This document shows positions 45,401-60,400 of a stretch of DNA of 64,000 nucleotides, in pieces. The notes under the pieces are model-generated. The model did not search any database, had not been told where the DNA came from, and was given only the letters and a program-made list of their open reading frames with translations. This stretch comes from Cyclina sinensis (lineage: Eukaryota; Mollusca; Bivalvia; Venerida; Veneridae): contig JAAONU010000009.1 in the NCBI GenBank assembly GCA_012932295.1, forward strand, positions 12,999,796-13,063,795. Direction: 5' to 3'. How positions within the stretch are numbered: position 1 is the stretch's first letter; every line of letters starts with the position of its first letter. The position numbers and the translations under genes are program-made.

Positions 45401-48400
45401 AAGGTCTGAAGGACTGGGTGGCAGTATTCTGACATAACGAATAGAAATGTGTTCAATCTTGTGTTTAATATAGTTAAAATTCTCTAGCTGCTCCAACAAT
45501 GTATTTTTTAAATGGGACGATTCTGATTGCAATTCATAAATCAGCCTAAGAAATTGTGTCTTTAAACTTGCTTTAACCCATTGAGCACAGTCAGCAAAGG
45601 GATTTATTTATAGCAGTTGCAAGAACTTGTCTCCCAGATATTTAAATTGAATAAGTTTAAACTGATATCAAAATCATCTGAAATAAATGGAGAATTTTTT
45701 GTATATTTGTAGAGACCAAAGAGAAAACCATTGACAGAATATTTTGTAGAGGACGACGAGGCTTTAGAATGTAAGTATTATATCATATTTCAGTTGTTAT
45801 CATATTTCAGTTGTTATCATATTTCATTTTCATTTTCCACATAGAAAATTTAAAGCGCTATATTATTTACGTCTAGTGCTGATTTTAGGCTTGGAGGCTC
45901 TCTGATATTCTCCGTAGTTATATCTAAAATGTTAATTTGCTGCTGGAAAAAAGAAATTTCAGGTTTAAAAGAGCTTGTGAAATAGCAAGCCTGAAATTTG
46001 GTGGAAAATGTAAGCTTGAAAAATGGATGGTTAATAGTTGCCTGGGTTTCAAAGTGCAGTGTATTAACGTGATATCTGGCATGTGGTAATTTTTGTATAG
46101 CAAGATTTTTTTTCTTTTTAGTTAATGATAATCCGATTATTTTGGACTGCAAGTTATTGGAATATATTATTTCTGATGTAAATTGTGTTATTCAGTTGCT
46201 GTTGTTTTTTATTAGCTCACCTGAGCACAAAGTGCTCAGGGTGAGCTTTTCTGATCAATCTTTGTCCGTCGTCCGTTGTCCGTCCGTCGTCAACTTTTCA
46301 TTCAAACGACATCTCCTCTGAAACCAATGGGGCAAATTTAATGAAACTTGCCTGGGATGTTTGCATGAAGCTCTACCAAGATTGTTCAAATGGTTCTGGT
46401 CCATTGCATTTCTGGTTCACTGGAGCTAAAAATAGATTTTATAAGTTGGATCTTTAAAAATCTTCTTCTCCGTGACCACAAGGCCTGGAGCTTTGATATT
46501 TGGTATGAAGCATCATCTAGTGGACCTCTACCAAGTTTGTTCAAATTATGTCCCTGGGGACAAAACTGACCTCACCCCAGGGGTCAGTTGATTTTACATA
46601 GAGTTATATAGGGAAGAATTGAAAATCTTCTTGTCAGAAACCACAAGGCCTAGAGTTAAGATATTTGGTATGTAGCATTGTCTAGTGGACCTCTACCAAG
46701 TTTGTTCAAATCCTGTCCTCTGGGTCAAAAATGACCCCGCCCCAGGGGCCACTAGTTTTACATAGAGTTATATAGGAAAATCTTAAAAAATCTTCTTGTC
46801 AGAAACCGTAAGTTATAGAGCTTAGATATTTGGTGTGTAGCATTGTCTAATGGACCTCTACCAAGTTTGTTCAAATCCTGTCCTCTGGGTCAAAAATGGC
46901 CCCGCCCCAGGGGCCACTAGTTTTACATAGAGTTATATAGGAAAATCTTAAAAAATCTTCTTGTCAGAAACCGTAAATTATAGAGCTTAGATATTTGGTG
47001 TGTAGCATTGTTTAGTGAACCTCTACCAAGTTTGTTCAAATCCTGGCCTCTGGGTCAAAAATGACCCCACCCCAGGGGCCACTAGTTTTACATAGAGTTA
47101 TATAGGAAAATCTTAAAAAATCTTCTTGTCAGAAACCGTAAGTTATAGAGCTTAGATATTTGGTGTGTAGCATTGTCTAGTGGACCTCTACCAAGTTTGT
47201 TCAAATCCTGTCCTCTGGGTCAAAAATGGCCCCGCCCCGGGGTCACTTGTTTTACATAGAGTTATATAGGAAAAACTAAAAAATCTTCTTGTCAGAAACA
47301 AGAAGGCCTACAGTTAAGATATTTGGTATGTAGCATTGTTTAGTGGACCTCTACCAAGTTTGTTCAAATCCTGGCCTCTGGGTCAAAAATGGCCCCGCCC
47401 CGGGGGTCACTTGTTTTTACATAGAGTTATATAGGAAAATCTTAAAACAATCTTCTTATCAGAAACCGTAAGTTATAGAGCTTAGATATTTGGTGTGTAG
47501 CATTGTCTAGTGGACCTCTACCAAGTTTGTTAGAAAAATGTCCCTGGGGTCACTATTGGCCCTGCCCGAGGGGTCACAAGTTTTAAATAACAATATAGAA
47601 GAAAATCTTTAAAAACCACAAGACCTAGAATTTTAAAATTTGGCATGAAGCAAACTTTATCAAGCTTTTTCAAATTATTGGATTAGGTTAAAGGTCACGG
47701 AGGCTAAAAGTAGATTTATCTACTGTACCTCATAGAGCCTTCATTTATAGACCAATATCTTTGATATTCATTATAGAGGTTCCTTGCATGGACCTCTACC
47801 CATGGGTAGGGTTTGAGGTCACTGGGTCAAGGTCAAGGTCACCATAGCTTATAATAGATATTTCTACTTTCTGTCATAGAGCCTTTATTTATTGACTGAA
47901 ATTTTACATATTTGGTTTGTAGGCACTTACATATTTTCAATTAAAAAATGAAAAACTGCTTAACAGCAAACCTACAGCCAAAGTACTCAGGTGAGCGATC
48001 CAGGGCCATCATGGCCCTCTTGTTTATTTGGTTGTTTTATGTCAGAAAGGAAACTGAAAACATTACATACTGAACAGTTGGGGGCTACAGAAAGACTGCT
48101 GATACTGTTTTAGTTACAGGTCATGTTTAACTTAAACAGGGTTGACTAAAAATTTAATAAGAATTGACTGTGATATTTTAGGCGAAGTGGATGGTAAGAA
48201 AACTAAAGGATCTTTTTCTTTGTGAAATTAAATTATAATGCATCAGATTGTCTTTTCCTGGTAAAACTCTGCAGTTAACATTGTTGCAAGGAAACAAGAG
48301 CAAGACTTTTTTCTTGACTTACAAAACCAATGTAATGAGACACTATGTACATGACCTGAGGCGTTATATATGTAACCTGCTTATCTATAACAGTATGCCT

Positions 48401-51400
48401 CTTGTGAAGGAAGCCCCTCCCTATGTTACATAGACCTGTTGCAGTCTGATTTTTAAGTTGGATGTACTGCAGTCATCTTTAGACACATTTAGAGCACTCA
48501 GTGTAAGCTGATAGTCACATCTTGCATCATGGCCAAAACTGAATTAAATATCATTGAAGCAAAATTGTAACCAGAAGCAACTGCTTGCCAGTATATAAGT
48601 TTATCTGATTATATTTCCTGTTAGTCTTTATTGGCTAGGTTTGTTGTCACTGATCATTATATCTTTAGTACCCAGACAAGTGCTTAGTTGGGATGTATTA
48701 AATGAGATTTTCTGAAATATAGATTGACTACAGCATGGCTGCCTGTTATAATAGAAATGCATGAATACTCAGACATTAAAGGTGATCTTTGTAGAAAATC
48801 AGTGTAGAATATCTGTTAACTTTTACCTCTTACATATTAGTACAGTTCTGAACTCAGATGTCGTCAGTTTATACCAAATTTCTGGTTGTTAATTCTGTGA
48901 TACAAAGAAGATAAGAATAACACTCAAAATGCATTCATTTGTATGTTTCACTGTGACTGTTGGACAGTTATTTCTTTCTTGTAATAACCAATAACTGTTT
49001 AGCTTACCTGTACATAACATGCGCAAGGTAAACTTTTGTGATTGCCCTGTGTCTTGCTTGGTGTGTCTTCTTCTGCTTAAAACAACATCACCTCCTTAAT
49101 TGTTTGGTCAAAGTTGATCAAACTTGGCACAAATGTTCTTTGTTTGAGTTTTACAAAAGTTGTTCAAAGAGTTCCATTTCATGCAGAAATCATCATGCTG
49201 CTTTGGAAACAAATGAAAAACTTAAAAAATCTTCTTGTCTAAAGCCCAAGGGCAGGCCTATTTCTCTAAACTTTGTTATGTAGCATTATCTAATGGACAT
49301 TATCAGGATTGTTCAAAGTATATCCTTTGCCTGAGGAGCCACATGTTTTACATAGAAATATATATAGAAAAATCTTTTAGATTCTTCTTGTCTGATGCCA
49401 CAAGGCCCAAAGTCCTGACCTCTACAACGAATGTTCAAATTTTGCCCTGGGATCATTTTTGGCTCCAGCCCTGGGGTGAGATGTTTTTAGGAACACTTGT
49501 ATAGACTAACTCTTAGAAATTTTCTTGACACAAATCATGTTGAGACTTCTGAAAATTGGTATGTACCATTGCTAGTGAATTTCTAGCAAGGTTCTTCAAA
49601 TTTTGCGACAGGACTGATTTTTGGTTTACCCCTAAGTCAGATGTTTTAAATGACTTTTATAGACAAACTCTGTAAAAAAATGTCAGAAAATTCTGAAATT
49701 TTGCATGTATGCTGCTTTTCTAGTTCTTTCTTTCATTTTGATAAATCCATTATATTGTTGCACTTACAGTCAGGTGAGCAGTTTAGGGCTATAATGGCTC
49801 TTTTGTTTTATTAATTTAATAGTCAGTTTGCTTTTCACATGATAGCATTTATCATTATTCCAGCTGACCAGGTCAGATCTTGATGAAGCAAAAATTCTTA
49901 AATTTTATTTTGATGACATTGACAGTTGATTCTGTAAACATATAACCAGTTTAATCTGTGTAATAAAAGATAAGAAATAGAATTTTTTAACTGTTCTTTT
50001 ATCAACATTATACTTATTTAAAATAGGACCTTTCATATTCAACAAAGTAATGCATGTGGGTTTCTCTTTCAGCTCCCCCAGCAGACCCTAATGCCCCGAA
50101 ACCTGAGGGTAGCACCCTGACACCTGTACCAGGAGATCAGCTTGTGGTAGGTTAATGGTTAACTTGGTGTTGAAAAGAGATTAGAAGATAGCTGCTTGAA
50201 ATCTAGAAATTAATATAAGACAGAATATTTATATTAGCCTCAAAAAACATTTTGATGTCAAATGAGAGCATATGCTGTAGCAAAAAGGCTAAAATAAAAA
50301 TAGAAGTATCTTATAAATAAATGTAGATTCACAGATGAGTTATATGAACAATGAGTTTGATTTATTACAGGTTCCGTCTGGATTACCACGTAATCTAGAA
50401 GCAGCATTACATCGCTATGGTTCCTCCACATATAAGGCTCTAGCAGTCACAGTGTTAGATCAGAATGGAAAACCTACAGTCAATCTCACATATGGTATGT
50501 CTGGTCCAGATCTTACTGTGATTGTACTAGTAATGTTTGTTGGTTATATTTTGTAATATCCATTTAAGTTCCATATCCCTATTCGTCCCATTAATATTAA
50601 AGAATGTTAAGTTTTGTTAAACACAGATCCAAGAACTAGGTGAAGCTACGTGCATGCATATAACTGAAATAAACTGTTACAAAATCATTTATGTACTATA
50701 TATGGTTGTTTGTTTTCAGGGAAGTTACTGAGCAAAACCCAGAAGATAGCCTATTACCTGCTGAACAAAGTGGGCCAGAAAGGGGAGGTACCAATTAAAC
50801 CTGGAGACAGGGTCAGTTCTCCTCTGCTTAACTCCTCTGTAAATCTTCATGTCACATTATCTGATGGAAGAAGTATTAATGAATTGACACGACTTAAATA
50901 ACAGTCTTAATACTAAGATTTTCTGTAATGATTAAGTAAATTGTCAAGTTACAGACAAAACATCTTTCTAATGATACCCATCCTTGCCACTGTTAGAAGA
51001 GGTCTGTCTGTCGTCTGAATTTTGTCCTTTTTTTAGTGAAATCTTACAACTGATGGGGGAAAGGGAGTGTGGGGTGGGGGGGGGGGGGACAGAAAAAAAG
51101 AAAATAGACTTATCATATCTTTCTAACAATTCAGTTTTTCTTCTTGTTTGTGATCCACTTTCCTATAATTCTGGTAAATGAAATAAGAGGATGAGACATG
51201 CTTTATAAGGCAGTGTTAAACTTAGAAAATCAGGAGATTCAGTCTTACAATATACTTATATTTTCTGTTGCAGGTGGCCCTTGTTTACCCTAATAATGAT
51301 CCTATATCATTTATCAATGGCTTCTATGGATGTCTGATGGCTGGGGTAGTACCAGTTCCAGTCGAGGTCCCCACTTCACGACGGGTATGTCTGTTCAGTT

Positions 51401-54400
51401 ATAACAGTTTCTTTTCTCAAGTAGAATTTGTGTTATACTTAATTGACTTACAAATTGACCTTTGTTGTTGTTTTAGTTCTTGTATCTTTTGAATGACTTA
51501 GTGTCTCTATATTTCAGGATGCTGGTGGACAGGGGGTGGGATTTATGTTGGGTAGTCTGAATGTGTGTCATGCTCTTACATCAGAAGCTTGTCTCAAAGG
51601 CCTCAGTAAAACAGCTAACGGAGATGTTGTCACTTTCAGAGGTAAGACTTGGCATCATAGGATTTTGAAATATCATACTTAAACATAGCTCCAGTCAGGT
51701 GTTCTGCTGACTGGCATAGTTGTTGAGGTAAGACTTTACAAAATAGGGTTCTAAGAAATCACATTCCCTAATAGGTTTCAAATCTGTGACCCCTTGCTCC
51801 CTGTTAGATGTCATACCAAATGAGCTAAAATGGTGGGTTTACTGTTACTTTCAGCAAAGGTTTGGTTCTGTGCCAGTTTTTAGGTGAGGTTTAATGTTGT
51901 TCTTTAAATGCTTGAAGGTCACTGACCTGAAACTTGATTTAGTTGTAGGTTGATTTTAGACTATTCCATAAAACTTCATAAACTAACATACTAGGCTATT
52001 TTGCAGGCTGGCCCAGGCTAAGTTGGTTGTCTACTGACAGTATGTCTAAACTTCCAAAAGATTGGCAGCCACCGCCCAAAACCTCCGAGGATGTTCCAGC
52101 GTATGTGGAGGTAAAGGAAATACAGAATCGCTCCGATACGGTAACCAAGACAATCTAAATATAGTAACACACAAGACGTGTTGCCACACCTTAATATACA
52201 CAGAAGAGCTTCATGCAGTTTGAAATGTTGATATATCTTCTGAAAAGAACAAAAAAAAATCCTATTTTTTTGCAAAATACATACATAGAAAAAGAAATTT
52301 CAAAACATAATTCTTTTTTTTTTGGATTATTTTACTAGTAAGTCATAACTGCAGCTTATTACTATGTGATTTAATGCCAATGTCCAAATTGATGTAATTT
52401 TTTGTATGGAAACTTCAAAGCAACATAACATGGATATTTAAGTCTACCTGAACCTCAAGAAAAAAAGATTTTTGGTTACCTGCAGTATTGTTTACTGTTT
52501 TTGTATCTAAGTTATAGCTTTTCCCCAGGCATGTTAGTCTGTGCAGTTTGTGGTCTGAAATAAACGTGCTCTGAGTTTCTTAGTATTTGTTTCAGTCAGA
52601 ATTTTTGACTGGTGTTCTACTGGAGAGTTGAAGTTTCAATGTTTTCTTGGATGCAGCTCTGATGTTGATGGCATGTTGTAATTGCATGTGTGTAGTGAAT
52701 GATTGACTTAGTCTAGACTGTTTTGCTAAACTCCTTTCTGTTTTTTTTTTTTACCTGATTTGCTTTAATGCTGATAAACTTTTCTTGCCTTTGATACTAC
52801 ATCTGTTAAGAGAACACAAATGAACTGAAAGAATGACAGACAATGCTATTGTTTTTAAGCTATGCATGCTTTGTTTGGGTTTCAACCAAGTTGAACTTTG
52901 CAGTATATAAAATGCCTTGACTTCTTTCTTTAACTGGTGACTGAAGAAAGTGGAGCTATATGATCTTGTTGGCAAATCTAGCATGTTCTTGCATCTCACA
53001 ATGCCTGCCTACACTTAGTAATATTTTCACTTTATTCCAAAGCACTGTTAACCTTTCCGAGTTTCTCATTTCTTTTTCATTAATACTTAACTTTACACCC
53101 AGTTCAAAAGAGATATAAAGTCTCTAATGATCAGTTGCAGCAAGATCACTGGAGAAATTGTCTCACAGAATCTTTTAGCCTTTTCCTTATATTGTGGTAG
53201 ATAGAGAATACAAATTAATGTAAAGGCAATGAATATCAAGCTATTAACTTCTATACAAAACAAATTGAAGGGAAAACTTAAACTTAGACTTTTCCAGTTT
53301 AAGACTTTGTCAAATTTGAAATGTAATGCAGATTTAGTTATTTGTTAAATCGTTGTAATATGTTGTTGATGTGGGAAAATAACTTTTTCTTAACTTTTTC
53401 TTTATTGGTGAGTATAAATTCATTATAGGCTAGAGATGTGTACAGCAAATTTTTAGGTCAGAATTTTCATAGTGGCATGTAAGTAAGCTAAGATATATAT
53501 GTGGTTAATGTTAAGCACTGATTTACCACTACTGTTGAATCTGAGTAAGGCATGCTGCATACAAAGTTTAGTAGGTGATGTTTCTTGCTCATGTAAATAC
53601 ATTTATCTGGTTTAACTTTAAACTAAACTGAATATATGATTTAGTAGAAGTAGAAGAACTTCTTTATGTTAGTGCCCAGTATTCCAGTAAGTGGTTAGTT
53701 AAAATCAAATGCATAAAATTGCATGAATGACTACCCACTGTATTCTTCATATTAGAATACTTTTCACTGGCCAAGTGACAGCCGTAAACCAAAATCATAA
53801 AGTAACCATGGCACTCTCGGGGAGAGGTCTTGAAACAAGGTTCTAATACACATTAGTTTAATTAAAAAGTGAATAATTGTCTTTTTGAAAATTGTAAAAA
53901 GTAATGGTTAGATCAGACTGTTTTAACTGTTGAAATATTATGCTTGACTAGGGCAGTAAGAAGACTTACCTTGTGATAAAAAGTTGAAAATTTAACACAG
54001 TTCTGTCTCAGAGACTCTAACATACAGTTATATAAAACTTTACAACCTCGCAAGATCTTCATCTGAAGCAGAGACTGGAATTGATTACTGTGAAATGAAG
54101 GTTCCACTTACATATTTTAAATGTTTTTAATAATTGATGTGAAAATCAAAAGAATATAATATAGTTTCCAAGTTTGATATACTAGTTTTGGTCTAGAAGA
54201 ATATGAGAAGTGGACTTTTGTCAGTATTTGTCAACATTACTAACTTGTACAGTCCTCATTTTTCAATCAGAGTCTCCTCTTAATGAAAGTTTCTCTGCAG
54301 ATTTTAACATGAATGAGTTATTTGGAACTTAGTGGGATGAAAGTAAACTTGCAATATGAAGGGATGTGCAATCTTTTTTCAGTACACCACTGGGAAGGAT

Positions 54401-57400
54401 GGAAGCACTGTTGGTGTCACGGTGACGAGGAATGGTGCACTGTGTCACTGTAGAACATTAACTGTTGCCTGTAATTATACAGAAGGTGAGCAAAAATATA
54501 AATTATAAAAATCTACTGTGTATGTACATGTATGTACGGATACAGTGAGACTTAACTCCAATACAAGATATTATATAAATATTACATGTCTGACAGGGTG
54601 ACAGTAAAATTGTTAACTTGCAACATTTATTTTATCATACTGAAAAACTATTCAAACCATGAACAACTTTTTTCAACTTTAAACTTTAAAACGTTTGTTG
54701 CTTGCCATTATTGTCGTCTGTTTACAACGGAAATGTAAAAATAGATATTGCGCATGCGCAAATGGTACAGTATAATTTTTGAACATTACGTACCTTTTGT
54801 AGCAGGTGACAGTATTTTTCTGATAGTAAATTTTTTCTGACAGTACTTATATGTCACGGTGGCCTATGGGAGATTAACATTGTAAATGAAATTGAGGTAT
54901 AAATAAAGATAAATTATACCATTTAGTTGATCCAGATTTGAAAAAAGAGTGCATTATCTTTGTAATGCTTTATGGTTAGCCTTCTGCTTTTAGTTAACCA
55001 GATTGGAAGGGATGAGATTATATGAAAGTGCTGCCAGAGGTCACCAAATATTAACTTTCATTAAATTCAGTTCAGTGATAGTTCACAATATTACATTTCT
55101 GCTGAAACTTTGTAATGCTTAACCCGTGAAAAAGCATTGCTTACACAAAGAATTGCAGAATCCTAACACCCAACTCAAGATATGCAAATTAAAGTGTGCT
55201 TAGTAATATTTAAATATTTTCTTTTTCAGGTGAAGTAATGGTCTGTGTTCTAGATTTTAAACGTGATGTTGGCCTATGGCATGGTATTTTATGTGTAAGT
55301 CTCTATTGTTTGTTTGTATCTATTGTTTGTTTGTATCTATTGTTTGTTTGTATCTGCTGTTTGTTTGTATCTGCTGTTTCACTGTTACTGTCAGTGTCTG
55401 TTTTACGGTCTAGGATTCTTGGTATGGCAGACATTATTTTAAAAGTATTTTACTCTGTGAATGATATCAAAAGAAGAGTAATTCTCTGTACTCGAACCTT
55501 GCTAAAGTTTAAATTTGGTCTTGTTGGTGAGTTTGTTTGGACTGACCAAATGCTGTGTATGCTTTTCAAGGTTTTTGATTGTGGCTATGGCAAAGTCATC
55601 AGCTGACTGCAGGGTTAAGATTAAAAGTTTTGTGGTGTTTGATTAATTTCCTCATCTAATCACTTAAAATGATAAAATGTTACACAGGTTTAAATGTTTG
55701 CCTTTGTAATTAAATTCAAATGAAAAGCAAATCCTAATGAAATCTGCAGAGTTTGCTAAACAACAACATTATCATGACTGCAGTTTTTCTCCCTGCCCTG
55801 TTGCAGTATCAGACAATGGTGATATTGGCAAACCATTTTCACACAGTTTGATATACACAATGATAATTGTGTTTTTATTGTTTCTAAATAGTAGACGAAT
55901 CATTGCATGTACATGTTAGTATATTGCTGTATTTTAGAGTATTAAGTGACCAAGGCTATCTTATTTCTGTATTTCAGAGTGTATTTAATGGTATGCATGT
56001 TATATTTATTCCTTATTCCTTGATGAAAGTGGATCCAGCCTCCTGGATGAAAATGATCACCAAGTATAAAGGTAACTTTAGCTTAAGTATACATGAAATA
56101 CAGGGAGATCTTGGAGCACCTATAGCAGATTTATTACTCTTTGTTGAGGGATCTTAGCCAGAAAGTAAGTCCCATGTAAACCTGATCACAGTGAATATTT
56201 TTACCATTTTTGTTTAAATCAAGAAATTTGATGAACATCCCTTTGCAAATACCTCACAGTAAGAGGAAGGAAAATGCTTGCCCACTGTGTTAGAAACCCA
56301 AGAGAACATGGCTTGGCATTTAATTAACATTGAGTTGCCCATACACTACAAGGACAAAACAGTTTTCCCTGTCACTATTAGGAAAACATTACAGTTTGGT
56401 GAACTAAGTATTGTATACTCCTCTGTGTAGCAACTTTTATGATTTTTAACTGAGTTAATTGATTGGGTATCCAACTCTTAAGATGACCCTGTTGCAATTT
56501 TTTTTGACAGTCCTGTATTTGTCTTAACTAATGTGCGAGTTTCTTTTTTCTGTGTCATCAGTCATTTTATCTGTGACATTATTTGTTCATGTGCAGATCC
56601 AAGTTTTTATGGACTGTCATTTGTTAAGTGTGGTAGTTACAAATGTTTTATTTTTACATAATTGCAAAATAACTGAGCTGTCTATATCAGGTGTTTTTTT
56701 TAAGCAACAAAAACTCAGTGGAGATCTGGGGCATTTGAGTTCTGTTTATGTTAGTTTTGCAAAACTGTGTCGTCTGTTAGTAATTTTAAAAAGTTAGTAT
56801 CTATTTTCTTTTTATAGATAATTGGACTGTAAGCATTTGACCTTTATGTAAGTGTGGCATTTTGTATTGAAAAAGTTGACATCTGTGTAAATGCTTTATT
56901 TCTGTATTTTAGCTTCATGTGCCATCGTGAAATCCCGAGATATGCACTGGGGGCTGTTAGCTCAGAAAGATCATAAAGACGTCAACTTTGGCTCATTGAG
57001 ATTACTGCTTGTGGCGGATGGTGCAAATCCATGTAAGCATTACCTTTACTCCTAAAATGGACTTGCCTCTGTCAGATGGGACAGTACTATTTACAGTTCT
57101 CTCAGAATGGAGAGATCCTGAAAAAATTATAAAAACCAGTAAGGAAACAGCACAGATACTGATTTGTAGGTTGGATGTGTGGTCATGATGTTTCTTGCAT
57201 ACCAGACCATTACTGTTAAAATATAGTGGTCTTACGCCTGCCCATGTATGATGAATCACATGACTCCCTTGATATGACATTTATTATGGTCATGCTGATA
57301 TCAGCAGCTGTTTGCTCCAAAATATCTGTGTGTTAATGCTGAAAAAGAGACAAACTGAAAAGTTTTTTCTTTTTTGGCTATAGATATGTTCATATAACAA

Positions 57401-60400
57401 ATACTGAATGCAGAATAAATATTATTCAGGTATTTTAGTTTTGGATCTGGCAATCCAGCTATTGGGCAGCTGTATTTGGCTGGAAGAGTCTCATTCCCAC
57501 TTAAATGTACTTGCCCTCGTACTAGATCAACTGATCTATATCTCCAGATCATAAAAGATTGTTATAGTATTGTAGGTAATGGCAGAAATACTCAGCTGTG
57601 ATTCGTTTTTCAGGTCTTATGATAAAGTCTATGTTGAAATTCTTAATCATGTCATTTGTTTAGACACAATTGTCTGGTAGAGTTTACTTTTAAGTATTTC
57701 AAAATGAAATGTTGCTATATTTTCAGGGTCCCTGACCTCATGTGATGCATTCCTGAACGCCTTCCAGGCCAAGGGATTGAAACCTGAGGCTATATGTCCC
57801 TGTGCCAGTAGCTCTGAAGCACTGACTGTCTCTGTAAGAAGGTGAGAGTTTGAATTACAATATTCTTGTGTCTTTGTAGTGAGGGGGTCAGATGTTTAAA
57901 CACCATAAATGGCTTGTTTCAATGTGGCTGTACCAGCTTGTTAAGGAAATGTTACTTACATCATGCCTTGCTTGTTACTTGGCACATACATGTAGTTTAG
58001 GGAACTTAAGTAAAGGTGATACAAGAAACAGTTGTCTCATATGTCTAGGAGACTGACTCTGTTAGTATGAGTGACATTATTAATCTAATTTTATACTTTT
58101 AGCTTTGTATTATAACAGTATTGCTGGAGAGTTTCCATTCCAGAGTACATATAAAAGTGTTTCTGGTCTTCCAACTTCAGGATTATTTATGTTGTTACAG
58201 TTGTACTATAAATAACAAGACTAAATGTATATTTGAGTTATATTAAGCAATATCCACATGTTTTTTTTAAAAGCAGTATAAATACCGTATACCAGACAAA
58301 TGATGTTATAAATACTGATTTTATTTGGTAAAGAAACATTTGATTTATTTTGTACAGACAGTGCTGAAGTTCTGTGTTTTTTGTATGATTGAAGTTGTTT
58401 TCAGTTGTGTATTTTGTGTTCTAGGCCTGGCAGAACCAGTTCAAGTGCTACTGGTCGTGGTATCTTATCTATGCAGGGTCTGAGCTATGGTGTGGTGCGT
58501 GTAGACAGTGAGAACAGTCTGACCTCTCTCACGCTGCAGGACTGTGGACAAGTTATGCCTGGTGGTAAGTCTTCTCAAATTGTATATTCTATTTTAACTG
58601 TATGTGATAATTGTATGTTGCTTCATTCCTTAAACTGTTTAAGGGGCTTCTATGGATTAAACTTACCCTGTAAGGTCATGTCATTTACCTAATTGTATGT
58701 GCCTGGCAACAGTTATCTGTCCTTTTGTCTGTCCTTTTTCAAATGTTTTCTGCCTTCAAATCTATGAGGTGGAAAAGGGAGTTTCAGTGGAACTTAACTT
58801 GTGCTTGAATGGTGAATGTCCTTTTTCAAATGTTTTCTGCCCCCGAATCTATGAGGTGGATAAGGGAGTTTCAGTGAAACTTAACTTGTGCATGAATGGT
58901 GACTTGTAAATCTATAAAGTTATTAAGAACACTAGAGTTATGGTCCTTTGTACAACTTAAAAGAATTGTTGCTACCTGTATTTTATCAGTACTCCTTTAT
59001 ATCTCTTTGTATTAAAGGGCCTATTTATTCAGAGACCACTTCTTGTCTTTATGTCTGTGAGTACATGTTTGACTCTACTGCTGTTTATATTATTTACTGA
59101 ATAACCCACTACTGAAAACAATGAAAGTAATCAGAATTACTGTATTACTGTAAAACAAAAGTAATTGTTCACTTTCAGCTGTGATGATTGTGGTGAAGAT
59201 AGAGGGGGCTCCATACCTCTGTAAGACAGATGAGGTGGGCGAGCTGTGTGTATATGCTGGCTATACAGGGATTCAGTACTGGGGCCTGCAGGGGATCACT
59301 GTTAATACATTCCAGGTAAGCTTCAAGTCTGGATGAAAGGTAAAAAGATATGATAATATGAATTAGTCATTGTTCTAGATGTCTCGCTAGCTGGTATTGT
59401 AGTTCATTTGATTTAATGTCATCCTTACAGTTGCCTGTGCTAGCCCAGGTGACATCAGAAATGGTTATGTTAGAAAATATATTGTTATGAATTACCATTA
59501 CTGTACAGTCGTTGAAGATATCATGATCATGCTTCTTATGTAAAATAATACAAATACAAATATTGTAGGTTCAACCTTTACAAAGTGATGGAAGACCAGC
59601 CGGGGACAAGATATATGTCAGGACAGGCTTACTAGGTTTTCTTGGTCCTGTAAGTAAAATGGCACTTACTTATTTAATCAGGATTGTTGGATGCTTAAAA
59701 AGGATTGAAAAAATAAAATGAAAGGAAAATTGAAATATTGGTTAGATTTAATTATTTTTTCAGATAGGGTATGTAGAACTGTCATACAGGCTGATACAAG
59801 CATTGCTTTGTGTGATAATCTAATGCCTAAGGGATAAATTTTGTTTCATGTAAAATGTGATATTCATACTGATTTCAACAATGTTTCAGGGTGGTCTGGT
59901 GTTTGTATGTGGAAGTAAGGAAGGTTTAATGCAGATCTCAAACAGAAGACATAACACAGATGATATTATAGCAACAGTGTTAGCAGTAGAACCTATGAAA
60001 TTTATCTACAGAGGGAGGTAATTGAGTTGTTGTCTCTTTGCAAAGTTTATAGCATAATCTTATTATACCAACAAAGTTTGTGGGGGTATTTAGGAGTCAT
60101 CGGTTATGGTCGGTTTGTCTTGTGGGTGGTTGGTCAGTCCATTGCAGAAATCTTATGATGCAACCTGCTTCCACATTTCTAGGACTACCAGTTTGAAACT
60201 TGGTGTGCATGTTCACCAATAAGTGTAGATGTAGGAGATTCATTTGTTATGCCTACCAGTGAAAGCTTTATAGTTTTACAGCCTGTCATAGCAAAATCTT
60301 ATGACATGAACTACTTCCACATTTCTGGGACTATTGATTTGAAACTCAGTGTGCTTGATGACCTGTATGTTTAGATGTGCATGACACATTCTGTATTTCC

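Noticed and set aside
55238..55606. 122-codon plus-strand ORF
   Set aside because: Only its start is coding (DIP2 exon 16); the rest is read-through of the donor into a T-rich tandem repeat.
55934..55977. Alternative upstream acceptor for DIP2 exon 17
   Set aside because: Use of TATTTTAG at 55933-55940 would introduce an in-frame stop (AGT ATT AAG TGA).
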